A stretch of DNA of 37,255 nucleotides from assembly GCA_045631425.1 (NCBI GenBank), contig JAZQUR010000010.1:1-37255 (forward strand), read 5' to 3'. Positions 16,171 to 24,079 of this stretch are shown here, one piece after another. The notes under the pieces are model-generated. The model had not been told where the DNA came from, searched no databases, and saw only the letters and a program-made list of their open reading frames with translations. Position numbers and translations under genes: made by a program. Numbering within the stretch: the first letter of the stretch is position 1; every line of letters starts with the position of its first letter. The stretch is from Treponema_I sp045631425 (GTDB lineage Bacteria > Spirochaetota > Spirochaetia > Treponematales > Treponemataceae).

Positions 16171-17307
16171 CTAAGAAGCTCTCGCTTCCAAAACATTTTC
16201 TACATTATCAGGAAGTAACTCAAAGAAGTCATATCCTGTTGCTGCTTCAATTTCATCAATAGTAGTTTTGTAAGATTCCCAAGTTGCGTCTTTGTGTACG
16301 TTATCTTGGTTTGGAATCATAACAGCGATTACAGTTGCATCTGATGAAATTCGGTCCAAATCATTTGTGCCTTCTGGGAAAGAAACAATAACTTTCCAAG
16401 TATAAGCAGGAACTTCCATATTTATGATTTCCCCACTTTTTAGCTTAATTTCTACATAATCAAAAGAACCTTTTTCGCTAGAACCACCAACGCCATAAAC
16501 ACCAGCAACGATATACAACTCATTTCCTTCTAGTGCTAAATCTCTTTCGTATTCTTCTAGCAAACGCCATACAACACGATTTGAGTCTGGTGCTTGTGGA
16601 ACCATGTTTGTCATCAAGAAAGTCATACTGTTGTCATCTTGAGTTGCAGTTCGATCTGCTGACGGACAAACATGTCCACGATCAAACCCATATTTATTGT
16701 ATTGATAGTCAGCTTTTTTTATGCCGTACCAATCATCTGGCAATTCGTCGTCTGGACGGAAATCGTCAGCACGGTCAGCCTTTCCAATATCACTTGATTG
16801 TAAGTGCCATGCAACCCAGTTTGGAATATACTTTTCGTTGTTATAGGAAATTGTAAACTGAGGTTTTTCCATCAAATAATTGCTACCACTAGATTTTGAT
16901 GCAACTGCGTCAGATGGATTTCCCAAATATAAACCAGTATTTTCAGGGTGATTTAAGTCATGTTCTGTAATATTGTTTCCAGAACCACCACTAGAAACAG
17001 TAGATTTTGGAGCAGGACTAGAAGTTTCTGCTTCCTTCCATGCTAAATCAATTCCAGTTTCTTCAATAAAAACAGTCTGTGGATCCTCTAAAAATCTTTT
17101 CCACAAAGGTTCTTCTGTTAAATATACAGCGAAATCAAAACTATCTTCCTGCATTGAAATAGCAGGTTTTCCACAAACATACCAACCGATAGCAGCAATT
17201 ACTAAAATCACTGATAATACAGCCGATAATTTTTTACTTGTACCCTTCTTTTTAGAAGATTTTGCTTTTGATGTCTTTGTTGATTTTGTTGTTTTCTTTG
17301 TAGCCAT
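16171..17307 (-). CDS. membrane-anchored DNA/RNA non-specific endonuclease
   Basis: A 378-residue predicted nuclease of the NucA/Serratia type acting outside the cytoplasmic membrane. The first 25 residues are very rich in Lys, Thr and Ser. A membrane helix follows (about 27-45, LSAVLSVILVIAAIGW), serving as an uncleaved anchor or signal. The catalytic DRGH motif is in YGFDRGHVCPSADRT (about residue 211). The metal-binding Asn is probably in FLMTNMVPQAPDSNRVVW, as in the family. The start ATG 17307 lies seven bases after an extended -10 (TGCTATCAT) with no ribosome-binding site. Roles in nutrient scavenging or escape from DNA traps are known for such enzymes elsewhere; here the role is inferred. 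Confidence 0.87.
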   Translation of the reverse strand: MATKKTTKSTKTSKAKSSKKKGTSKKLSAVLSVILVIAAIGWYVCGKPAISMQEDSFDFAVYLTEEPLWKRFLEDPQTVFIEETGIDLAWKEAETSSPAPKSTVSSGGSGNNITEHDLNHPENTGLYLGNPSDAVASKSSGSNYLMEKPQFTISYNNEKYIPNWVAWHLQSSDIGKADRADDFRPDDELPDDWYGIKKADYQYNKYGFDRGHVCPSADRTATQDDNSMTFLMTNMVPQAPDSNRVVWRLLEEYERDLALEGNELYIVAGVYGVGGSSEKGSFDYVEIKLKSGEIINMEVPAYTWKVIVSFPEGTNDLDRISSDATVIAVMIPNQDNVHKDATWESYKTTIDEIEAATGYDFFELLPDNVENVLEARAS

Positions 17308-17314
17308 GCATAAA

Positions 17315-17342
17315 ATGATAGCACAAGAATTTTATATTCCAA
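17315..17342 (-). promoter_or_regulatory. nuclease promoter, leaderless type
   Basis: -35 TTGGAA (17337-17342), 16-base spacer, extended -10 TGC-TATCAT (17315-17320), then seven bases to ATG 17307. Confidence 0.5.
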
Positions 17343-17421
17343 ATTTTTATTCTTGTATTTTTCATAAAATATTATGCTTTTTTACACACAGCTACAAAAC
17401 ACGACGAGAAAAGACAATTTT

Positions 17422-18384
17422 CTAAAAATCTAAACTAGCAATATAATTTGCAAAGAATAATTTGCCATACATATATTTGTTACAAGCAGATTCGAACATT
17501 GTCACAACTTTCTCTTTATTATCAGCAGTTTTGATGATATCCAAATCTTCACTCATCGCTGGAGCTTTTACGCTTCGTGTTGGTTCAGTTAGGAAATAAA
17601 CATCTGCACCATTGTAAGTTTCTCCAGTTTTTTGGATTTTGTCAGATTCATAAATATGGAAATATGAAGAATTCACACTCCAACTTTCAGACAAAATAAT
17701 TGTGCCATCTTCTTTTATACAAAATCCTTGAGTTTTCTGAGGAATTGAGTACACAGCCAAAGGTTTTGTAAAGTCTGAGATATCATACTTTTCTACAATA
17801 GCGTATTGAGTTTTACCATTGAAAGAGATTTCATTTGTGCAAGGATAATGGCCATCTAAGTGAAATTCTCCCACATACAAATAGTTATCTTTTCCATAAA
17901 CAAATGATGTATTTGTATTTAATTTGATTGGAGCACCAATTTCAATTTTTGTGCCAGATTTTTGGAAAACTGACGCTGCAGTAAATTTGTATAAATTATT
18001 TCCTTCATCAGCCAAATAAAAATATCCATTTAGATATTGAAGTCCACCAGTATGTCCTGAAAAACTTTTCCCATTTGCGATAAGAGGAAAATATCGAATT
18101 TCATCAGTTTCACAATCAACAGTATAAATTCTACTATCAGAATGATCAGACATATATCCAACTGTAATAAACAAGTTATCGTAGTAAGTAATTCCTTGAG
18201 GAACATAATTGTCTGCTAAGCCTGGATTTTTTCCTTCTTTTGTCATCGAAGAAAAATAATCATTGTAGAAAGCGAACTTAAAAAGATTTAAGCCAAGCAA
18301 AACAAGAAAAGCCAATGCAATAACAGAGGCAACCAAAATTCCAACTAATTTCATGATAATTAACAAAGGTTTATTTACGTTCAT
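17422..18384 (-). CDS. membrane-anchored hypothetical protein, beta-propeller-like
   Basis: A 320-residue protein with one N-terminal membrane helix (about residues 9-33) and a large extracytoplasmic part. The latter has repeated aromatic beta strands, for example LFITVGYMSD, GYFYLADEGNNLYKF and NYLYVGEFHL, suggesting a propeller of NHL/SGL type. A late segment reads PTRSVKAPAMSEDL. No catalytic motif recognised. The -10 TATAAT, extended by TGC, ends six bases before ATG 18384, and there is no ribosome-binding site. The nuclease gene lies downstream on the same strand but has its own promoter. Confidence 0.72.
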   Translation of the reverse strand: MNVNKPLLIIMKLVGILVASVIALAFLVLLGLNLFKFAFYNDYFSSMTKEGKNPGLADNYVPQGITYYDNLFITVGYMSDHSDSRIYTVDCETDEIRYFPLIANGKSFSGHTGGLQYLNGYFYLADEGNNLYKFTAASVFQKSGTKIEIGAPIKLNTNTSFVYGKDNYLYVGEFHLDGHYPCTNEISFNGKTQYAIVEKYDISDFTKPLAVYSIPQKTQGFCIKEDGTIILSESWSVNSSYFHIYESDKIQKTGETYNGADVYFLTEPTRSVKAPAMSEDLDIIKTADNKEKVVTMFESACNKYMYGKLFFANYIASLDF

Positions 18385-18390
18385 GGCAAA

Positions 18391-18419
18391 ATTATAGCAA
18401 CTTTTTTTTTATTTCATAA
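18391..18419 (-). promoter_or_regulatory. promoter, leaderless type
   Basis: A perfect extended -10, TGC-TATAAT (18391-18396), then six bases to ATG 18384. The -35 position TTATGA (18414-18419) is weak, as is common with an extended -10. Confidence 0.55.
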
Positions 18420-18470
18420 AGATAATTTTATTATTATTCTATGATTTTAAACTTATTTCTTTTTATTTTC

Positions 18471-18499
18471 TTGCTAATCACTATAAGTAGTGATATCCT
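18471..18499 (+). promoter_or_regulatory. HD-GYP gene promoter, leaderless type
   Basis: -35 TTGCTA (18471-18476), 17-base spacer, extended -10 TGA-TATCCT (18494-18499), then six bases to ATG 18506. Confidence 0.5.
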
Positions 18500-18505
18500 T
18501 AAAAT

Positions 18506-19561
18506 ATGAAAATGTTATCAGAAAAAAAACCTTTGAAAGCTCTTATTGCTGATGATAGTGCATCTATCCGAACATTGCTAAAACACACACTTACAAAAAT
18601 GGGTTATGAAGTTACAGAATGTTCAAATGGTATGGATGTTTGGAAACTAATAAAAAAAGGCATACATTTTAATATTTTTATTCTAGACTGGATTATGCCA
18701 GGTCTTTCAGGTGTTGAACTTTGTAAAAAAATCAGAAGCTCAAACGCAACTGATTATCAATATATTTTGCTTTTAACTGGAAATAGCGGAACAAATGAGG
18801 TAATTGAAGGACTTGAAAGTGGTGCTGACGATTATCTTGTAAAACCAGTTTCTATTCCAGAACTACGTGCAAGAATCAAAATTGGTGAACGACTTTTCAA
18901 CTATGAATATCGTCTAAAAACAGAAGAAGAAAATATCCGTATTTCTTGTTACAAAACTTTGACAGAACTTGCAGAAGCACGTGACTATGAAACTGGAACT
19001 CACCTCTCTAGAATTGCAGGATTAGCAAGATGTTTAGCAGAAGCAGCAGGATGTTCAGAAGATTTCTGTTCTGATATCGAAATGTTCTCTCCAATGCACG
19101 ATATTGGAAAAGTTGGTATTCCAGATGGTATCCTACATTTGCCACGCCGTTTAACAGATGCTGAGTTTGCAATTATGAAAACTCACGCTGAAATCGGCTA
19201 TGAAATCCTAAAAGATAAAGAAACTTTGGAAACTGCAGCTGAAATCGCCTACACTCACCACGAAAAATGGGATGGTACAGGTTATCCACGTGGCTTAGCA
19301 GGAGAAAATATCCCTCTTTCTGGTCGAATCGTTGCAATTGCAGATACATACGATGCATTGCGGTCTATCCGACCTTACAAGCATCCATTTTCCCACGAAG
19401 AATCTTCTATGTGGATAAAAAAAGCTTCTGGAAAAGCCTTCGACCCAGACTTAGTTTTAGCTTTTGAAAAAATTGAACACAAAATGGAAGAAATATTTGA
19501 TAACCAATACGATCCTAAACTTGCAGAAGCAATTCTAAAAAACAGTTTGGAAACACAATAG
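18506..19561 (+). CDS. response regulator with HD-GYP output (cyclic di-GMP phosphodiesterase)
   Basis: A 351-residue cytoplasmic two-component output protein. The receiver domain (about 10-130) has the acidic pair ADD, the phospho-acceptor Asp in FILDWIMPG, and the lysine in DDYLVKPVS. The HD-GYP domain (about 150-340) has THLSRIAGL, MHDIGKVGIP, THHEKWDGTGYPRGL and ADTYDAL, the metal-ligand and GYP set of active enzymes. It is therefore predicted to hydrolyse cyclic di-GMP when phosphorylated, probably affecting motility or surface behaviour. No histidine kinase is adjacent. A terminator follows at once, so it is a single-gene unit. Confidence 0.92.
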   Translation: MKMLSEKKPLKALIADDSASIRTLLKHTLTKMGYEVTECSNGMDVWKLIKKGIHFNIFILDWIMPGLSGVELCKKIRSSNATDYQYILLLTGNSGTNEVIEGLESGADDYLVKPVSIPELRARIKIGERLFNYEYRLKTEEENIRISCYKTLTELAEARDYETGTHLSRIAGLARCLAEAAGCSEDFCSDIEMFSPMHDIGKVGIPDGILHLPRRLTDAEFAIMKTHAEIGYEILKDKETLETAAEIAYTHHEKWDGTGYPRGLAGENIPLSGRIVAIADTYDALRSIRPYKHPFSHEESSMWIKKASGKAFDPDLVLAFEKIEHKMEEIFDNQYDPKLAEAILKNSLETQ

Positions 19562-19568
19562 AAGCAAA

Positions 19569-19600
19569 AAGCTGCTGAGATTTTTCAGCAGCTTTTTTTT
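19569..19600 (+). terminator. terminator of the HD-GYP gene
   Basis: Perfect 10-bp stem AAGCTGCTGA/TCAGCAGCTT with a T tract to 19600, eight bases after the stop codon. Confidence 0.9.
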
Positions 19601-19607
19601 ACAAAAA

Positions 19608-19668
19608 AAGGGTTGTCTAAAAAGGAAACATCGCGATAAAAACGATATTTCTTTTCTAGACAACCCTT
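19608..19668 (-). terminator. terminator of the STAS gene
   Basis: Arms AAGGGTTGTCTA...GGAAA and TTTC...TAGACAACCCTT. On the minus strand a run of seven T follows. It stands 20 bases after the STAS gene stop and is convergent with the HD-GYP terminator. Confidence 0.8.
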
Positions 19669-19687
19669 ACATTTTATAGCAAGAAGA

Positions 19688-20239
19688 TTATCCCAAGAAA
19701 ACTTGACCTTGATTATCAATAGCCAAAATTGTTTTACATTCAGAACATCTAAAACGACCAGATTTTGTTGCTTTTAAGCGCTTTGAACAAACTGGACAAG
19801 AAAAGATTTTTGGGAAAATCTCATCTTCAGTAATAATTTCTTGCTTAAAGAACTGAATTGCATCATCAGTTGAATCTTTAATATTGAAAAACTGTGAAAA
19901 TCCTAGAAGTTGGAATACTTCGTAAACTTTTGGTTGGATTTCCAAAAGAACAACGTCACCACCTTTTGGTTTTACTAATTTCAAAAATGCTGTAAATGAA
20001 CCAATACCAGTTGATGATACATAATTCAATGCAGCACAGTTAAAAATCAAATTTGTGTAACCTGCATCTACAACAGCAGAAACACGCTTTTGAAAGAAAC
20101 TTGAGTTATATGTATCAATGTATCCATTTAGATATAGAATTAAACAATTATCTACAGAATCAATTTTTTCCAAGTTGATTTTTAAGCTTTCGTCTTGTTC
20201 ATCGTTAAAACCTGGAACTAGATTGTTGTTAATACTCAT
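19688..20239 (-). CDS. STAS-domain protein with C-terminal zinc ribbon
   Basis: A 183-residue protein. Residues about 20-135 form a STAS domain of the anti-sigma-factor antagonist type (LILYLNGYIDTYNSSFF), with the phosphorylatable serine region YVSSTGIGSF. The tail (about 147-175) has CPVCSKRL and CSECKTIL, a two-CxxC zinc ribbon. STAS antagonists are known to bind anti-sigma kinases in partner-switching; the ribbon is an added module whose ligand is unknown. ATG 20239 follows GGAGGCGT. It is a monocistronic unit with its own terminator, and no partner kinase lies nearby. Confidence 0.83.
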   Translation of the reverse strand: MSINNNLVPGFNDEQDESLKINLEKIDSVDNCLILYLNGYIDTYNSSFFQKRVSAVVDAGYTNLIFNCAALNYVSSTGIGSFTAFLKLVKPKGGDVVLLEIQPKVYEVFQLLGFSQFFNIKDSTDDAIQFFKQEIITEDEIFPKIFSCPVCSKRLKATKSGRFRCSECKTILAIDNQGQVFLG

Positions 20240-20407
20240 ACGCCTCCAATGTCGGTATATATATTTTTTTATCTATTCTATTTATCAAGAAGATATACGG
20301 TCATGCCATAATACCTATCTCTTTCAGATTAAACCATAACTGCATATTAGTCAAACTAATAATACATAAAAATCTCGAAAATCTCCAACTTTTTTTAATA
20401 GTTTGAC

Positions 20408-21169
20408 TTAGGGCATCCAGCCTTCATCAACGTTTAACAATACGCCGTTTGCACTTTTGTTTTTTAACAAAAACAAAGCAGAATCAGCAATAGCTTTTCC
20501 GTCAATCAGCTGTCCCTGAGGCATTTTTTCGGCCAAAGATTTTTTCAAACCGTCAGAAAGATATTCAGTTTCTACAAAGCCCGGTAAAATAGCATTACAA
20601 GTTATCCCGTATTTTGAATATTCTAATGCTACAGATTTTACCAAACTACATAAAGCAGTTTTTGCGCCTCCGTAAGTTGCGTTGGTTCTGTACCCATTTA
20701 CAGAATAAGTTCTTGTACCGCCAAAAACTAGTATGCGACCAAATCCTTTTTTCATCATGGAATCTAAAGCTGTACTAATAAGTTGTCCCGGAAAAGTATA
20801 ATTCCAATAAACTATAGAAGCCCAATCTTCAAATGATGTTTTATGCAATTCTTTTTGTAAAAAAGGTCCGTAGCATACAATCAAAATATCGGAACGTTCT
20901 ATGTAAGATTTTAGCACAGTATAACTTTTTTTCAAATTTTCTTCAGAAAAAAACTTTTCTTCGTAAATTTCTACAGTTTTTTTTGGATTTTCAGAGGCTT
21001 TGTAAATATCCTTTTCGATTTGATTTTTAAGATTTTCCAGTTTTTCTTGACTGCTTCCGTGGATAATAAGATTTACTTCCTCTTTTGCAAGTTCCAGTGC
21101 GATTTCCTTGCCAAGTCCACCACTTCCACCAATAATCAGCGCTGTTTTTCCTTTTAATGACTCATCCAT
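20408..21169 (-). CDS. short-chain dehydrogenase/reductase
   Basis: A 253-residue SDR with the cofactor motif IIGGSGGLGKE (about residues 11-21). The catalytic Tyr-Lys is in YGGAKTAL, and the usual ILPGFVETEYL follows. An unusually long charged insertion (about 45-80, EKDIYKASENPKKTVE) lies after the second strand. CYGP replaces the common NNAG. It is less like FabG than the true fabG at 2487, so a fatty-acid role is not assumed; the substrate is unknown. The -10 TATAAT ends seven bases before ATG 21169 with no ribosome-binding site. It is divergent from the membrane protein at 21254. Confidence 0.82.
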   Translation of the reverse strand: MDESLKGKTALIIGGSGGLGKEIALELAKEEVNLIIHGSSQEKLENLKNQIEKDIYKASENPKKTVEIYEEKFFSEENLKKSYTVLKSYIERSDILIVCYGPFLQKELHKTSFEDWASIVYWNYTFPGQLISTALDSMMKKGFGRILVFGGTRTYSVNGYRTNATYGGAKTALCSLVKSVALEYSKYGITCNAILPGFVETEYLSDGLKKSLAEKMPQGQLIDGKAIADSALFLLKNKSANGVLLNVDEGWMP

Positions 21170-21176
21170 AATTGCT

Positions 21177-21205
21177 ATTATATTTATTCCAAATCCTTTT
21201 GTATA
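21177..21205 (-). promoter_or_regulatory. SDR promoter, leaderless type
   Basis: -35 TATACA (21200-21205), 17-base spacer, perfect -10 TATAAT (21177-21182), then seven bases to ATG 21169. Confidence 0.55.
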
Positions 21206-21216
21206 GAAAGAAAACC

Positions 21217-21245
21217 TTGTTTACTCTTAAACTTCGTGCTATCCT
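21217..21245 (+). promoter_or_regulatory. promoter of the membrane-protein pair, short leader
   Basis: -35 TTGTTT (21217-21222), 17-base spacer, -10 TATCCT (21240-21245), then eight bases to ATG 21254. A TATAAT at 21245-21250 is nearer the ATG but has no -35 at a good distance. Confidence 0.4.
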
Positions 21246-21253
21246 ATAATATA

Positions 21254-22195
21254 ATGAAACAGTCTTTATATCTTGTATTTAAATATATTACTATTTTTTT
21301 GATAATGGTTACAGTTGCTTCATATCTTCACATGCAAGAAGCTCAACTTACATTATTGGTTGCAGGGAAAACTCTTCCATTTTTTAATCTAAAACTTTTT
21401 GCACAAGGTTTTTTAACTTATTTTCATTTGTGTTGTGCATTTTCTATTTTGCCATTTTGCTTTTATTTTTTAAGACATAAATACAAAATGGTTCAATATC
21501 TCATTCCTTACATCATTATTTGTATCTTAGTGTTTTTTGTTATCTTTCCACTGGGAATGGATCTTCAAAACAAGTACGCTGATTTTTTATCACCATTAAA
21601 CAAAACTGAGCAAACTCCCCTTTCTGAAGGATATTTCCGTTCAACCTCAACTTACTTGGATTATTACATTTCCACAAATGATGACGGTTCTTCAGAGGTT
21701 TTGCATATTCCAAAATCAACTGCACTAAACAGTTTTTATAGTTATTCACCAGAAACTATTACAGCACAGAAAGGTAATTCTACAGGATTTTCAGATCCCC
21801 TGATTTTCGATATTTTTGGGTCAGACACTCACGTTTCATTATTTAAGGATTTTTTCGCATATCTTGAAGTGAAAATGAAAGATGCCTATAGAAACGGATT
21901 TTTATCATTTTTTCTTTTTATGAGCATTGGGTTTTCTTTGTCTTCAACTATCGGACTATGTCGTATCGGAAAATGGCGATTGTTCAACATCTTTAACCAA
22001 TTTTTTGCATTTTTCGCAATTATCTTTTTAAATGCAATGTTATATTCAAATCAATTTTATGCTGCTTTTACATTTTTAGCCCCAGCTCGAAAATGGCTGC
22101 CATACACAGTGAACTACTTGATTTTTGCCCTAAACGCAACTATCGGAATAGTTTTAGTATGTTCACAAGTCGATCCTAACCGGGAGAGCGAATAA
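21254..22195 (+). CDS. polytopic membrane protein (3+3 helices), possibly LptF/LptG-like
   Basis: 313 residues. Three membrane helices lie in the first 110 residues, a soluble extracytoplasmic part is at about 110-215, and three more helices follow to the end. This is the layout of LptF/LptG lipopolysaccharide-transport permeases, but I see no decisive sequence motif, so that is only a topology-based guess. The frame opens at a GTG at 21236 that overlaps the promoter, so I use ATG 21254. The stop overlaps the ATG of the next gene as TAATG, so the two proteins are translated together and may form a complex. Confidence 0.7.
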   Translation: MKQSLYLVFKYITIFLIMVTVASYLHMQEAQLTLLVAGKTLPFFNLKLFAQGFLTYFHLCCAFSILPFCFYFLRHKYKMVQYLIPYIIICILVFFVIFPLGMDLQNKYADFLSPLNKTEQTPLSEGYFRSTSTYLDYYISTNDDGSSEVLHIPKSTALNSFYSYSPETITAQKGNSTGFSDPLIFDIFGSDTHVSLFKDFFAYLEVKMKDAYRNGFLSFFLFMSIGFSLSSTIGLCRIGKWRLFNIFNQFFAFFAIIFLNAMLYSNQFYAAFTFLAPARKWLPYTVNYLIFALNATIGIVLVCSQVDPNRESE

Positions 22196-24015
22196 TGAAA
22201 CCTACTGTAAAAACTTTTATCATCATTTTTACATATATATCAGTTTGTTTTTTAGGCTGTCTAATTTTAGGATTTTGCCTAAACGAAAGTAATTTTAACC
22301 ATTTATTACCACATCACATCGGAATTGCAAGATTTCTAAAAGGTTTGACTTTTTTTTGCGATATTTTCCCATCAATTTGTGCATGCGGTGCATTATTTGG
22401 TTTAGCTTGGTCATTTAACACAAAAGTTGGCAATCTTAAAAGATATTCAAGAATTCAGCTTGGAAACTTAAAACGGGTTTTGTTTGTTAGTTTTATTTCA
22501 ACTTTTATGTGCTTTATAACATCTGAAGTTGTTTATCCTCTTGTAAATCAAAAACAAACAAAAATTGAAAATGAAATTCAAAATTATGTTGATTTTTACT
22601 ATTTCGCTAATGAATACAAGGCTCTTGGAAATTATAATCTTGCAAAATTTTATGTGGAAAATGCATTAAAACTACATCCAACTTCACCAGCTGCAAAAGC
22701 TCTTGCAAATGAAATCGAATATCTAAGCACAGATGTTGAAAAAACAGAGTACGACTTTTCCAATGAAATCGCGAAATACGTTGCAAATATCAATGTAACT
22801 CAAAAAACACCAGAAGATGAAATCTCACACTTGCTTGATACTGCAAAATCACACTATGTAAACAATGATTTTTTCAACGCACATTATTACGCCATTCAAG
22901 CTCAATATCTTACAAAAGAAGGCTCTCTTAATCATCAAACTGCAATGAATATTGCAGCGGACGCTTGGAACAAGATTTCAAACACAGAAAACCAATACGA
23001 CAAAGAGCTTGCAGCACTTTACGCTGAAAAAAAACGTGGTTACGTAGCCTTGTTGGAAGAAGATTTTATCAAATCCTACTATATTTTTAATGATTTAATT
23101 GATAAAGGCTATAATGACAAGGATATTGTTTTTTACAAAGATGTGGCCGAGCAAGGCTTGCTAAATATCACCTTTTTTACTGACGAAAGTGAAACCCTTC
23201 GAAAATTTGAGTCTTCCCGAGATATTTACTTCACACTAAATCATTCAGATGGTTCGAAAGATGTTATCTATATTCGCGGAATAACAATTTTGGATGATGC
23301 AGGGCAATTTGTACAATATTTTAGAAATTTCCTTTTATCAAGATATTCAAAAGACGGGAAATTCCAAAAATCAATTTTTACACCATATGCAAAAATGATT
23401 GCAATTCCAGCAAGTTCCCTGGGTAAATCCGTGGAAAATACAAACATAAAAAAAGATGGATACGTTCCTTATGTTTTGTTATCAAGTGTTGATAGATATT
23501 CTTCTAGTAATCAGGTTTTGCCAACCTACACTTTTGCCTATGATTATCCAAATGAAATAGAAGAGCGAGCTATTGTTTTGGAAATGCCTTACGAGGATAT
23601 CAACTTGATTCGACAAGCTTCAAAAGGCGCAGAGCAAATGCCGATTCCAGCATTGTTCCAATTTTCAGAAAAAGCCTCTTCATACGGTTATTCTTCTGCA
23701 ATTTACTCTTGTTCTCTAGCTTACAGAATATCATTCCCATTATTTATGATGATTTGTTATATCATTGTTGGATTATTTGCTTGGAACTATCGGCTTATGC
23801 CAGGTCGTCCAATAAAATTCCGTTGGTATTTAACATTTCCAGTTTTCCAACTAATTATTTATTTAATTTTCCACGTTTTAACATACTTTGGAAATATTTT
23901 CTTTTTCACACTTTTTGGTGCCATCGGTACAAAAGCAATTTTCGTAGCACCAATTATTTTGACATTTGGGATTTTATGGGCTGCACTTGCATACACAAGT
24001 TTGCGTGGCGAATAG
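22195..24015 (+). CDS. membrane protein with TPR-like extracytoplasmic domain, partner of the preceding gene
   Basis: 606 residues with the same 3+3 helix layout as its neighbour but a much larger extracytoplasmic part (about 118-510). That part begins with TPR-like helices (ALGNYNLAKFYVENALKLHP, then HYVNNDFFNAHYYAIQAQ) and continues with beta-rich sequence (DVIYIRGITILDDAGQF). The last three helices start near SLAYRISFPLFMMICY. ATG 22195 is in TAATG with GGGAGAG upstream. A pair of LptF/G-like permeases, one enlarged by TPRs, would fit; an unrelated spirochaete envelope complex is equally possible. Confidence 0.68.
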   Translation: MKPTVKTFIIIFTYISVCFLGCLILGFCLNESNFNHLLPHHIGIARFLKGLTFFCDIFPSICACGALFGLAWSFNTKVGNLKRYSRIQLGNLKRVLFVSFISTFMCFITSEVVYPLVNQKQTKIENEIQNYVDFYYFANEYKALGNYNLAKFYVENALKLHPTSPAAKALANEIEYLSTDVEKTEYDFSNEIAKYVANINVTQKTPEDEISHLLDTAKSHYVNNDFFNAHYYAIQAQYLTKEGSLNHQTAMNIAADAWNKISNTENQYDKELAALYAEKKRGYVALLEEDFIKSYYIFNDLIDKGYNDKDIVFYKDVAEQGLLNITFFTDESETLRKFESSRDIYFTLNHSDGSKDVIYIRGITILDDAGQFVQYFRNFLLSRYSKDGKFQKSIFTPYAKMIAIPASSLGKSVENTNIKKDGYVPYVLLSSVDRYSSSNQVLPTYTFAYDYPNEIEERAIVLEMPYEDINLIRQASKGAEQMPIPALFQFSEKASSYGYSSAIYSCSLAYRISFPLFMMICYIIVGLFAWNYRLMPGRPIKFRWYLTFPVFQLIIYLIFHVLTYFGNIFFFTLFGAIGTKAIFVAPIILTFGILWAALAYTSLRGE

Positions 24016-24044
24016 AATAGGAGAATATTCTCCCCCTATATCCC

Positions 24045-24073
24045 TTGTTTTCTTTAGTTTTTCCCTGTAAACT
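24045..24073 (+). promoter_or_regulatory. fhs promoter, leaderless type
   Basis: -35 TTGTTT (24045-24050), 17-base spacer, -10 TAAACT (24068-24073), then six bases to ATG 24080 without a ribosome-binding site. Confidence 0.5.
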
Positions 24074-24079
24074 ATAACA

